7,330 nucleotides of DNA from Sideroxydans lithotrophicus (GCA_022736605.1 DZDB01000098.1:1-7330), one strand, 5' to 3'. Numbered from the stretch's first letter, positions 1-5,997 are shown. The notes: generated by a model from the letters alone, not told the origin. A program made the numbers and translations.

Positions 1-2
1 CG

Positions 3-104
3 TTTGAATGCCAGCACATTACGGGCAAATTGCCACACGACCCGTGGGACGTACCACTGGATGCCGTGCTGACGGAACAGGGCTTGCACCGGTTCAGGCG
101 CTGA
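3..104 (+). CDS. C-terminal fragment of a probable 5-formyltetrahydrofolate cyclo-ligase (5' end outside window)
   Basis: An open frame enters from the left edge and ends at TGA 102-104, giving 33 complete residues. The fragment contains LPHDPWDVPLDAVLTEQG, which fits the C-terminal block of the 5-formyltetrahydrofolate cyclo-ligase family (E. coli Fau/YgfA), where a 'LPxxxWDVPL' or 'LPxxPHDxPLDAVxTE' stretch precedes the end of the protein. That cytosolic enzyme uses ATP to convert 5-formyl-THF to 5,10-methenyl-THF, recycling a storage or inhibitory folate. The ATP-binding and substrate residues lie upstream and cannot be seen. The gene converges on livF: its stop codon is immediately followed by the livF stop codon (105-107 on the other strand). 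The family call comes from recalled motif similarity in a short fragment, so it is moderate. That this is the end of a real gene is more secure, because the frame is protein-like and stops exactly at the neighbour's boundary. Confidence 0.62.
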   Translation, partial: FECQHITGKLPHDPWDVPLDAVLTEQGLHRFRR

Positions 105-815
105 CTAAACGCCGAAATAGGCTCTCTGAATCGTCGCGTCCTGCGCCAGCGTTGCGGCGGCGCCTTGCAGGGCAATTTCACCTCGCTCCATCACCAACCC
201 ACGCTCGCAGGTAGCCAGCGCCAGGCGGGCATTTTGTTCTACCAGCAAGACACTCACACCCCGTTCGGCCACATCCGCAATGGTCTCAAAAATGGTTTTG
301 ACCATCAGTGGTGCCAGCCCCATGCTGGGTTCATCCAGTAGCAGCAGACGCGGTCTGGACAGCAGCGCACGGCCGATTGCAAGCATTTGCTGTTCACCGC
401 CGGATAACTGCCCGGCGGGTTGATTGCGGCGTTCACCGAGGCGCGGAAAGCGCTGATAAATTTCGTTGGTTTCCTGTTGCACTGCCGCCTTGTCGCGGCG
501 GATATAGGCGCCCATGGCGAGGTTTTCCTGCACGCTCAGGCGTGAAAAAATGCCGCGCCCTTCCGGCACCAGCGCCAGACCGAGATGCACGATCTGGTGC
601 GATGCCAATCGTGTAATCGACTGCCCGGCAAAATGAATCGCGCCGTGCGCCACCGGCAGCATCCCGGCTATCGCCTTGAGCAACGTGGTTTTGCCCGCGC
701 CGTTGGCGCCGATCAGGCAGACCCGCTCACCTTCATCGACCGTAAAATCAGCGCGACTCACTGCCTGAATATTTCCATATGACACAGACAAATGCTGAAT
801 TGCAAGCAAACTCAT
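105..815 (-). CDS. livF: LivF: branched-chain amino acid ABC importer, ATP-binding subunit
   Basis: A 236-residue cytosolic ATPase, close to the roughly 237 residues of E. coli LivF. It pairs with LivG to power uptake through LivH/LivM. Motifs in order: Walker A GANGAGKT (about 36-43), the LivF-typical LVPEGRGIF block in the Q-loop region (82-90), ABC signature LSGGEQQ (137-143), Walker B LLLLDEP (157-163), then LLVEQN (190-195) where most ABC ATPases carry the switch histidine. Lacking that His is normal for LivF-type subunits. The ATG at 813-815 overlaps the livG stop in an ATGA arrangement (812-815), indicating translational coupling; no strong Shine-Dalgarno sequence is visible. It is the last gene of the operon. 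The TAG stop abuts the converging gene at 104, and no hairpin terminator lies between them. Family assignment is secure; the exact substrate of the transporter is inferred. Confidence 0.95.
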   Translation of the reverse strand: MSLLAIQHLSVSYGNIQAVSRADFTVDEGERVCLIGANGAGKTTLLKAIAGMLPVAHGAIHFAGQSITRLASHQIVHLGLALVPEGRGIFSRLSVQENLAMGAYIRRDKAAVQQETNEIYQRFPRLGERRNQPAGQLSGGEQQMLAIGRALLSRPRLLLLDEPSMGLAPLMVKTIFETIADVAERGVSVLLVEQNARLALATCERGLVMERGEIALQGAAATLAQDATIQRAYFGV

Positions 816-1609
816 GCGACTTCAGCCCCGAGATATGCCTCGATAACCGCCGGACTATTACGCACTTGCTGAGGCGTGCCATCAGCAATTTTCTCGCCGA
901 AATTCAATACACTGATGTGATCACACATGGCCATGATGAATTTCACGTCGTGCTCGATCACCAGCAGGCTGAGGCCGAGCCGGTCACGCAGGCTGACAAT
1001 CAAGTCCTTAAGCGTTTCACGCTCGGTTGGATTCATGCCGGCGGCGGGCTCATCCAGCGCCAGCAATGCTGGATCTGTTGCCAGCGCACGGGCGATTTCG
1101 AGCCGCCGCTGGTCGCCGTAAGACAAGTGTTTGGCGAGCGCGTGGCGATGCCGGTCAATGCCGACCAGCTCCAGCAATTCGCGCGACCGGCGCTGAATCG
1201 CGGCTTCTTCTGCGCGCGTCGCGGCGTTACGTATCACCGCACCCAGCATGCCCGCGTGGCTACGTGCGTGACGCCCCACCATGACGTTTTCCAGTGCGGT
1301 CATGTTGGCAAACAGGCGGATATTCTGGAACGTGCGCGCAATACCGAGTTTGAGCACCTGATGCGGTTTCATACCCAGCAATGAGCAGCATTTGAAATCG
1401 AGATTGCCGTGCGTCGGGGTGTATAAGCCGGTGATGATGTTGAACAACGTGGTTTTACCGGCGCCATTCGGGCCAATCAGGCCATGAATTTCCCCGCTTT
1501 CAATCACCAGGCTGACGTCGTTAAGCGCAGCTATGCCACCAAAACGCTTGCTGATTTTCTCGACGCGCAGCAAGGCTGCCATCGATTCAGTGCCGGGCAT
1601 CGTAGACAC
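812..1609 (-). CDS. livG: LivG: branched-chain amino acid ABC importer, ATP-binding subunit
   Basis: The second ATPase of the importer, 265 residues from the start chosen. Visible motifs: Walker A GPNGAGKT (46-53), Q-loop RTFQNIRLF (Q95), the LivG-style signature LSYGDQRRLEIARAL (162-176), Walker B LLALDEP (182-188), D-loop region AAGMNP, and the switch histidine in VIEHD (H220). The C-terminus (FGEKIADGTPQQVRNSPAVIEAYLG) is the usual LivG ending. The start is uncertain. The GTG at 1607-1609 has an AGGA (1618-1621) eight bases upstream and overlaps the livM end by 23 bases. ATGs at 1600 and 1582 are alternatives without good Shine-Dalgarno sequences; the latter would give 256 residues, nearer the 255 of E. 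coli LivG. The 3' end overlaps livF by four bases. Two adjacent cysteines (74-75) sit in the strand after Walker A; I attach no function to them. Confidence 0.94.
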   Translation of the reverse strand: MSTMPGTESMAALLRVEKISKRFGGIAALNDVSLVIESGEIHGLIGPNGAGKTTLFNIITGLYTPTHGNLDFKCCSLLGMKPHQVLKLGIARTFQNIRLFANMTALENVMVGRHARSHAGMLGAVIRNAATRAEEAAIQRRSRELLELVGIDRHRHALAKHLSYGDQRRLEIARALATDPALLALDEPAAGMNPTERETLKDLIVSLRDRLGLSLLVIEHDVKFIMAMCDHISVLNFGEKIADGTPQQVRNSPAVIEAYLGAEVA

Positions 1610-2687
1610 TGGCCTGTTCCTGTTCAGCTATATCACCAGCGGCACTCAACTCGCGTTTGCGTTGACGCGAAGGCAACAAACCCGCCGGGCGGAACAACAT
1701 CATCAAAATCAGCGCAAAACCGAACAGCAGCATGCGCAGATCGGACGGATCGATCACCACATGACCAAGCCAGGCACGTTGTAAATCGCCAATGTAACGT
1801 AACGCTTCAGGCAACACGGTCAATAACACTGCGCCCAGAATCACGCCGGGGATATTGCCCATGCCACCCAATACAATCATGCACAAAATCATGATCGATT
1901 CCATCAGATTGAAACTCTCCGGACTGATAAAGCCTTGAAACCCGGCAAACAACCCGCCTGCCAGACCGCCAAAACTGGCGCCCATGGCAAACGCCAGCAG
2001 CTTGATGTTGCGTACATTGATGCCCATCGCCTCGGCCGCGACCTCATCTTCGCGGATGGCCGCCCAGGCACGACCGATGCGCGAATCCTGCAGGCGCATG
2101 GAGACGAAGATCACCACCAGGGTCAAAATCAGGAACAGGTAATAATAAAGATGGGGCGATGAGAACGTCACGCCGAACAAGACTTGCGTTTTACCCAATG
2201 ACAGACCAGCAATGCTGATCGGATCAATCTGGTTCACGCCTTGCGGGCCGTTGGTGATATTGATCGGCGCGTTCAGATTATTGAGAAAAATCCGGATGAT
2301 TTCACCAAACCCGAGCGTTACGATCGCCAGATAATCACCTCGCAGGCGCAGCGTTGGGGTACCGAGCAGCACGCCAAACAGCCCTGCCACCAGTGCGCCC
2401 AGCGGCAACAAAACCCAGAACGGCAGGTGCAGACCAAACATCGGCGAGGCCAGCAGGGCATAACAGTAGGCACCCACCGCATAAAAAGCAATGTAGCCAA
2501 GATCAAGCAATCCGGCATAGCCAACCACGATATTCAGGCCAAGTGCCAGCATTACGTACAGCAGCGCGAGATCGAGGATGCGCACCCATGACCGCCCGAG
2601 GCCGGCGTCAACCAAAAACGGCAACAGCGCCAGGCCGATACCCAGCGCGACAAATACCAGCCAGGCATGGCGAGATTTCTGATTCAT
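1587..2687 (-). CDS. livM: LivM: branched-chain amino acid ABC importer, permease subunit
   Basis: An inner-membrane permease that forms the translocation pore with LivH. From the ATG at 2685-2687 it has 366 residues with many hydrophobic segments (for example about 8-26, 38-56, 92-110, 180-198, 262-290, 318-333). Family landmarks: ALGLNIVVGYAGLLDLGYIAFYAVGAY (48-74), LRGDYLAIVTLGFGEI (115-130), the EAA-like ATPase-docking loop GRAWAAIREDEVAAEAMGIN (205-224), and LGGMGNIPGVILGA (273-286). The tail after FRPAGLLP (332-339) is charged and cytosolic. The ATG chosen lies four bases after the livH stop. An in-frame GTG at 2717 would add ten residues and overlap livH by 26 bases, but neither start has a clear Shine-Dalgarno sequence. 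The TGA at 1587-1589 lies inside the upstream part of livG if livG starts at GTG 1609. E. coli LivM is longer at its N-terminus; the shorter form is common elsewhere. Confidence 0.93.
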   Translation of the reverse strand: MNQKSRHAWLVFVALGIGLALLPFLVDAGLGRSWVRILDLALLYVMLALGLNIVVGYAGLLDLGYIAFYAVGAYCYALLASPMFGLHLPFWVLLPLGALVAGLFGVLLGTPTLRLRGDYLAIVTLGFGEIIRIFLNNLNAPINITNGPQGVNQIDPISIAGLSLGKTQVLFGVTFSSPHLYYYLFLILTLVVIFVSMRLQDSRIGRAWAAIREDEVAAEAMGINVRNIKLLAFAMGASFGGLAGGLFAGFQGFISPESFNLMESIMILCMIVLGGMGNIPGVILGAVLLTVLPEALRYIGDLQRAWLGHVVIDPSDLRMLLFGFALILMMLFRPAGLLPSRQRKRELSAAGDIAEQEQASVYDARH

Positions 2688-2691
2688 GCTG

Positions 2692-3621
2692 TCAGGCGCG
2701 CTCGCCAACACGTTCACCCAGCAGCCCGGACGGACGGAACATCAGCACCAGAATCAGGATGAAAAAGGCAAATACGTCCTGATAGTTACTGCCCAGCACG
2801 CCACCCGTCAGGCCGCCGATATACCCCGCACCGAGGCTTTCAATGACGCCGAGCAACAGGCCGCCGAGTACCGCGCCAGCCAGGTTGCCGATACCGCCCA
2901 ACACCGCTGCCGAAAACGCCTTGAGGCCGAGCAGAAAGCCCATGTAGTAATGTGCCAGACCGTAGTAGGCGCTCACCATCACACCGGCTACGGCAGCCAG
3001 TGCCGACCCCAGGATAAAGGTCAGCGAGATGACGGTATTGGCATTCACCCCCATCAATCCGGCAATTTGCGGCGATTGCGCGGTGGCGCGCATGGCGCGG
3101 CCGAGACGGCTCTTTTTAACCATCAATGTCAGACCGAGCATGAGCACGACCGACGCCACCAGGATGGCTATTTGCACATCGGTGATCGTGGCGCCCAGAA
3201 TCTGGTGACGGCCTTGCGGCAAAATCGGTGGAAACGAGATGTACTGGCGTCCCCAGATCAGCATGGCGATGTTTTGCAACACGATGGATACGCCGATGGC
3301 AGTAATCAGTGGCGCCAGACGCGGCGCGTTGCGCAATGGTCGATACGCCAGCCGCTCGATGGTGAAACCGACACCCATGCAGACCGGTATGGCAGCCAGC
3401 AGCCCCAGCAGCACGATCACAACTCCAGGCAAGTCGACGCCCACCCCAACCAGTGCAGAAATTACCGTGAGCGATACCATCGCGCCAATCATGGTGACTT
3501 CACCGTGCGCAAAGTTGATCAGCTCAAGGATGCCGTACACCATGGTGTAGCCCAGCGCCACCAGCGCGTACACGCTGCCCAACACCAGGCCGTTGATGAT
3601 CTGCTGTACGAAAATATCCAT
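2692..3621 (-). CDS. livH: LivH: branched-chain amino acid ABC importer, permease subunit
   Basis: A 309-residue inner-membrane permease, almost the same length as E. coli LivH (308). The N-terminal block QQIINGLVLGSVYALVALGY (7-26), followed by TMVYGILELINFAHGEV, is the family hallmark. Further landmarks are YRPLRNAPRLAPLITAIGVS (93-112), the EAA-like loop GRAMRATAQSPQIAGLMGVN (174-193) expected to dock onto an ATPase, and LKAFSAAVLGGIGNLAGAVL (233-252), ending with MFRPSGLLGERVG. About eight hydrophobic spans can be seen. The ATG at 3619-3621 is 19 bases after the livK stop with no obvious Shine-Dalgarno sequence or hairpin between them, so it probably depends on livK translation and transcription. 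The TGA (2692-2694) is four bases before the livM ATG. With LivM, LivG, LivF and LivK it makes a complete importer. Confidence 0.95.
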   Translation of the reverse strand: MDIFVQQIINGLVLGSVYALVALGYTMVYGILELINFAHGEVTMIGAMVSLTVISALVGVGVDLPGVVIVLLGLLAAIPVCMGVGFTIERLAYRPLRNAPRLAPLITAIGVSIVLQNIAMLIWGRQYISFPPILPQGRHQILGATITDVQIAILVASVVLMLGLTLMVKKSRLGRAMRATAQSPQIAGLMGVNANTVISLTFILGSALAAVAGVMVSAYYGLAHYYMGFLLGLKAFSAAVLGGIGNLAGAVLGGLLLGVIESLGAGYIGGLTGGVLGSNYQDVFAFFILILVLMFRPSGLLGERVGERA

Positions 3622-3640
3622 ACTACATGCGCCGCAACGA

Positions 3641-4798
3641 CTACTTGCTCTGGACGGTTTCGAGAGGCTGCCAGGCGCCGTTCTTGACCTGATACAGGGT
3701 CACTGCACCGCCGGTGACGTCGCCTTTCTGGTCAAACCGGATATGGCCTGTCACGCCTTGATAATCCGTTGTTTTCAACGCAGGCAAATATTTGGCCGGA
3801 TCGGTTGAATTGGCGCGTTTCATCGCATCCACCAGCACGTACACCGCATCGTAGGCGTAGGGCGCATAATTCTGAATCTGGCCAAAACGCGCCGTAAATT
3901 TATCCTTGAACGCTTTTCCACCGGGCATGCTATCGAGTGTCAAGCCCGGGTTGGAGGCTATTTCACCTTCAGCATCCGCACCCGCAAGCTTGATGTATTC
4001 GGGCGTTTGCATGCCGTCGCCGCCGAGCACCTGGGCATTGATGCCCAACTGTTTCAATTGCTTGGTCAGCGGCCCGGCCTGCGGATCCATACCACCAAAA
4101 AACACCAGATCAGGGGATTTAGCCTTGATGGACGTCAGAATCGCCATGAAATCGGTCGAGCGATCAGTGGTGTATTCGCGCGCCACGATATCGGCACCTG
4201 CTGCCTGGGCGGCTTTGGCAAACTCGTCCGCCAGCCCCTGACCATACGCGGTGCGGTCGTCAATGATGGCGATTTTCTTGTCGCCCAGCTTGGTGACGGC
4301 ATATTGTCCGAGCACGTGCCCCTGCTGTTCGTCATTGGTCATGACCCGAAACGCCGTGTTATAACCTTGCGCGGTGTAGGCAATGGCGGTGGCCGAAGGC
4401 GAAATTTGCGGGATGCCAGCACTGTGATAAATCGTTGAAGCGGGAATCGTTGCACCAGAATTCAAATGGCCAATGACGCCCACCACGCCATTGTCGACCA
4501 GCTTTTGTGCCACGGTAGTGGCGATTTTTGGATCAGCCTGGTCATCTTCGCTGATCAGGTCGATATGCATTTTTTTACCGCCGATGACCAGCCCGGCGGC
4601 GTTGATTTCATCCACTGCCAGGCGCGCACCATTTTCGTTATCCTTGCCCAGATGCGCCTGCGGGCCGGTTAATGGTGACACCGAACCAATTTTGATAACC
4701 TCGCCATCCTTGGCTGCGCCGTCTTGCCTACCGCAAGCGCCCAACAACAGCGTTGCCATGACAGCCGCCAACAGGCCGTTTACAAAGGTAATTTTCAA
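3641..4798 (-). CDS. livK: LivK-type substrate-binding lipoprotein of the branched-chain amino acid ABC importer
   Basis: The substrate receptor of the importer (periplasmic binding protein type I fold). The frame is open up to an ATG at 4903, but that start would run through the terminator at 4871-4901 and past the promoter. The TTG at 4796-4798 has GGAG (4805-4808) six bases upstream and gives a 385-residue protein with a classical lipoprotein signal: hydrophobic LLAAVMATLLLGAC with Cys22 as the predicted lipidation site. Conserved blocks: VSPLTGPQAHLGKDNENGAR (40-59), GHLNSGATIPAS (110-121), ISPSATA (132-138), DDRTAYGQGLADEF (180-193), FFGGMDPQAG (233-242), GGDGMQ (259-264), YAPYAYDAVY (311-320). 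By alignment from memory with E. coli LivJ/LivK, the two cysteines of their disulphide are replaced here (Ala and Asn), and the mature protein has no cysteine besides Cys22. It is first in the operon. Branched-chain amino acids are the default ligand, but related receptors bind amides, urea or aromatic compounds, so specificity is unproven. Confidence 0.9.
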   Translation of the reverse strand: MKITFVNGLLAAVMATLLLGACGRQDGAAKDGEVIKIGSVSPLTGPQAHLGKDNENGARLAVDEINAAGLVIGGKKMHIDLISEDDQADPKIATTVAQKLVDNGVVGVIGHLNSGATIPASTIYHSAGIPQISPSATAIAYTAQGYNTAFRVMTNDEQQGHVLGQYAVTKLGDKKIAIIDDRTAYGQGLADEFAKAAQAAGADIVAREYTTDRSTDFMAILTSIKAKSPDLVFFGGMDPQAGPLTKQLKQLGINAQVLGGDGMQTPEYIKLAGADAEGEIASNPGLTLDSMPGGKAFKDKFTARFGQIQNYAPYAYDAVYVLVDAMKRANSTDPAKYLPALKTTDYQGVTGHIRFDQKGDVTGGAVTLYQVKNGAWQPLETVQSK

Positions 4799-4804
4799 GA
4801 CTTG

Positions 4805-4808
4805 CTCC
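4805..4808 (-). promoter_or_regulatory. Shine-Dalgarno sequence that decides the livK TTG start
   Basis: On the minus strand GGAG is followed by six bases and then TTG (4796-4798). It is the best ribosome-binding site near this gene. It supports the TTG start over the ATG at 4903, which would place a 14-bp terminator hairpin inside the coding region. The lipoprotein signal begins right after this TTG. Confidence 0.8.
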
Positions 4809-4826
4809 AGATTCTCATATTGCCGA

Positions 4827-4855
4827 CTTATACCATAAACGCGGAACCGCGTGAA
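4827..4855 (-). promoter_or_regulatory. Candidate sigma-70 promoter of the livKHMGF operon
   Basis: Read on the minus strand: -35 TTCACG (4850-4855, 4 of 6 consensus bases), a 17-base spacer, and -10 TATAAG (4827-4832, 5 of 6) preceded by TGG (4833-4835), making an extended -10 (TGnTATAAG). It lies downstream of the cytochrome terminator and about 30 bases upstream of the livK start, so a transcript would begin near 4820 with a leader of only about 20 bases. The position and near-consensus -10 make this the best promoter in the window. It was read by eye and not tested. Confidence 0.68.
4839..4852. promoter_or_regulatory. Perfect GC-rich palindrome in the livK promoter spacer (possible operator)
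   Basis: ACGCGG-AA-CCGCGT is a perfect inverted repeat with 6-bp arms and a 2-base centre. It fills most of the spacer between the -35 and -10 elements of the livK promoter and overlaps the last bases of the -35. That is where a repressor dimer would block RNA polymerase. I do not recognise it as the site of a named regulator, and no regulator gene is present in the window. It could be coincidental. Confidence 0.4.
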
Positions 4856-4870
4856 AGCCGCGCAGACAAA

Positions 4871-4901
4871 GAAAAAGCCGACTGTAACAGTCGGCTTTTT
4901 C
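4871..4901 (-). terminator. Rho-independent terminator after the cytochrome c gene (probably bidirectional)
   Basis: A perfect 14-bp inverted repeat, GAAAAAGCCGACTG / CAGTCGGCTTTTTC, with a three-base loop (4885-4887). On the minus strand it starts 24 bases after the cytochrome stop codon, and the right arm ends in a run of five T. The A-tract on the other arm makes it symmetrical, so it could also stop transcripts coming from the livK side on the plus strand. It isolates the liv operon from upstream transcription. Confidence 0.9.
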
Positions 4902-4924
4902 AACGTGCAATAATTTCTGTCAGT

Positions 4925-5242
4925 TTACAGGCTGAGTACCCAGGCCACGATGGTTTTGGCATCGGCGTCATTCACCTGCGGGTTAGGCGGCATCGGAATC
5001 TGCCCCCACACGCCCGAACCGCCTTTATGCACCTTGTTAACCAAACGCTCTAACGCACCCTTGTCGCCCTTGTATTTGGCTGCAACGTCCTTAAACGCCG
5101 GGCCGACAATTTTCTTGTCAATACCGTGACAGCTCATACAGGCATTTTTTTGTGCCAGCGCCATGCCCGAATCCGCAGCTGACACGCTTGTCACAGCGAA
5201 TGTCATCAACCCGGCAACGGCTACACTCATCAATGTTTTCAT
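4925..5242 (-). CDS. Exported monohaem class I c-type cytochrome (c551/c8-like)
   Basis: A 105-residue precursor with a Sec signal peptide (MKTLMSVAVAGLMTFAVTSVSA, likely cleaved after Ala22), leaving a mature protein of about 83 residues. That is the size of Pseudomonas cytochrome c551 (82). The haem is attached at CMSCH (Cys35, Cys38, His39), and the distal axial ligand should be Met84 in GVWGQIPMPPNP, a block very like the GVWGPIPMPPN of c551. GPAFKDVAAKYKGD (47-60) is also c551-like. It would be a soluble periplasmic electron carrier, for example between a bc1 complex and a terminal oxidase or nitrite reductase; the real partner cannot be deduced here. The ATG has AGGAG five bases upstream (5248-5252). 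The gene has its own candidate promoter and a strong terminator, so it is probably monocistronic, although read-through from parA is possible. I leave the symbol blank because nirM would imply a denitrification role that the context does not show. Confidence 0.93.
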   Translation of the reverse strand: MKTLMSVAVAGLMTFAVTSVSAADSGMALAQKNACMSCHGIDKKIVGPAFKDVAAKYKGDKGALERLVNKVHKGGSGVWGQIPMPPNPQVNDADAKTIVAWVLSL

Positions 5243-5378
5243 TTTGTCTCCTGATTAAATGACCCGCGCATCAAAAAAATTCGAGAAGCGGCGAATGGAT
5301 ATTACATTAAATTTTAATGACGGCAAGCCGTATAATTCATCGTGTTATTGCCATATAAATCTACCACGCTGCGGGCGC
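5243..5378. other. 136-base AT-rich intergenic region between parA and the cytochrome gene
   Basis: This stretch is visibly richer in A and T than the flanking genes. It holds the cytochrome Shine-Dalgarno sequence (AGGAG, 5248-5252), a seven-base T run on the minus strand (5273-5279) preceded by a weak 5-bp stem (5279-5283 with 5292-5296), a candidate cytochrome promoter, and an ACGGC-AA-GCCGT palindrome (5320-5331). The weak stem plus T run might give partial termination of the ilvD-parA transcript, but the stem is too short to call a terminator. No coding frame or RNA gene was recognised. Confidence 0.6.
5299..5326 (-). promoter_or_regulatory. Candidate sigma-70 promoter of the cytochrome c gene
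   Basis: On the minus strand: -35 TTGCCG (5321-5326, 4 of 6), a 16-base AT-rich spacer, and -10 TAATAT (5299-5304, 4 of 6). Transcription would begin near 5292, giving a leader of about 50 bases. The spacer contains ATTAAA-T-TTTAAT, and the -35 lies inside the ACGGC-AA-GCCGT palindrome (5320-5331). The match is modest, and AT-rich sequence gives such matches by chance, so this is tentative. Confidence 0.4.
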
Positions 5379-5990
5379 TCAGACGTCCAGCCAGTCAAGC
5401 AGATACGTCCACTGTTCCAACTCACGCTGCGCCAGATAGGGCGGTAAATCGAACAGGGTCTTGCCTTCGAATGCCGCATTGACGTAAACCTGCGCCTCTC
5501 GAAGATACGCCAGTATCGGCATATCCAGCTCAGTTAATATTTGCTCAAGCGCAGCGGCCGCACGCGTACGCGGCGCCATGCGCATGCCCACCACACCAAC
5601 AAACGTCTTGCCCTTGCGCACCGTTTTTTCGGCTTGCAGGGCATCGAGAAATTCACGACTGGCGTTAATATCGAACAGTGACGGCGCAATCGGCACGATC
5701 ACTTGATCGACCAGCTTGAGCGCGCGTTCCAGTGTTTTGCCATGCAACCCGGCAGGCGAATCAATCACCAGCCAGCCGTCGCGGCCAGCAGTGCCGCTTT
5801 CACTGGCATAGAGCCAGATCGGCGGCAATGCTTGTGAGCGCAGCGCCAGCCAACCGCTGGCGGACTGCTGCTTGTCCATGTCCAGCAAACGTACCGGCTG
5901 GCCTTGTGCCGCCAGATAGCCGGCGATATTGGTTGCCAGTGTGGATTTGCCGCTGCCACCTTTGGGGTTGGCGATCAGAAGGGTTTTCAT
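5379..5990 (-). CDS. Orphan ParA/MinD-family P-loop ATPase
   Basis: A 203-residue deviant Walker A ATPase. The deviant P-loop KGGSGKST (10-17) has both the signature lysine (Lys10) and the phosphate-binding Lys15. The A' region is LLDMDKQQSASGW (35-47, Asp37/Asp39), Walker B is WLVIDSPAG (73-81, Asp77), and VIVPIAPSLFDI (97-108) is the usual ParA strand and loop. Family members dimerise on ATP, often bind DNA nonspecifically, and position plasmids, chromosome origins or large protein assemblies. There is no N-terminal helix-turn-helix, and no parB or other partner gene lies beside it, so its cargo is unknown. The ATG at 5988-5990 is only 7 bases after the ilvD stop, implying cotranscription with ilvD; a weak GAG lies six bases upstream. 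The family is secure and the biological role is not. I do not assign parA as a symbol because it is unlikely to be the chromosomal parA of a parAB locus. Confidence 0.88.
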   Translation of the reverse strand: MKTLLIANPKGGSGKSTLATNIAGYLAAQGQPVRLLDMDKQQSASGWLALRSQALPPIWLYASESGTAGRDGWLVIDSPAGLHGKTLERALKLVDQVIVPIAPSLFDINASREFLDALQAEKTVRKGKTFVGVVGMRMAPRTRAAAALEQILTELDMPILAYLREAQVYVNAAFEGKTLFDLPPYLAQRELEQWTYLLDWLDV

Positions 5991-5997
5991 GCGCTAC

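Noticed and set aside
223..246. LivF lacks the switch-region histidine (LLVEQN instead of a His after the E)
   Set aside because: This replacement is usual in LivF-type ATPases, including E. coli LivF, so it does not indicate loss of function.
779..1384. A 201-codon open frame on the plus strand opposite livG
   Set aside because: It is antisense to conserved ABC ATPase motifs, has no family features of its own and no ribosome-binding site. Treated as a shadow.
2686..3687. A 333-codon open frame on the plus strand opposite livH
   Set aside because: The predicted protein is extremely rich in Gln, His, Arg and Asp, which is what the reverse complement of a Leu/Val/Ala-rich membrane protein yields. 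It has no recognisable domain and covers the well-conserved livH, so it is a shadow frame.
4799..4903. 35-residue N-terminal extension of LivK from the ATG at 4903
   Set aside because: It would translate through the terminator hairpin (4871-4901) and the promoter, puts charged residues before the lipoprotein signal, and ignores the good GGAG-TTG start at 4798.
5273..5296. Weak 5-bp stem (ATTCG/CGAAT) followed by seven T on the minus strand as a terminator for ilvD-parA
   Set aside because: The stem is only five pairs, mostly A-T, with an eight-base loop, and it coincides with the expected 5' leader of the cytochrome gene. Not strong enough to call.
5331..5336. Perfect TATAAT on the plus strand, possible antisense promoter into the parA-like gene
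   Set aside because: No acceptable -35 at 15-19 bases upstream (best is TTAAAT at 18), no extended -10 TG, and no plus-strand gene downstream. It is probably chance in AT-rich DNA.
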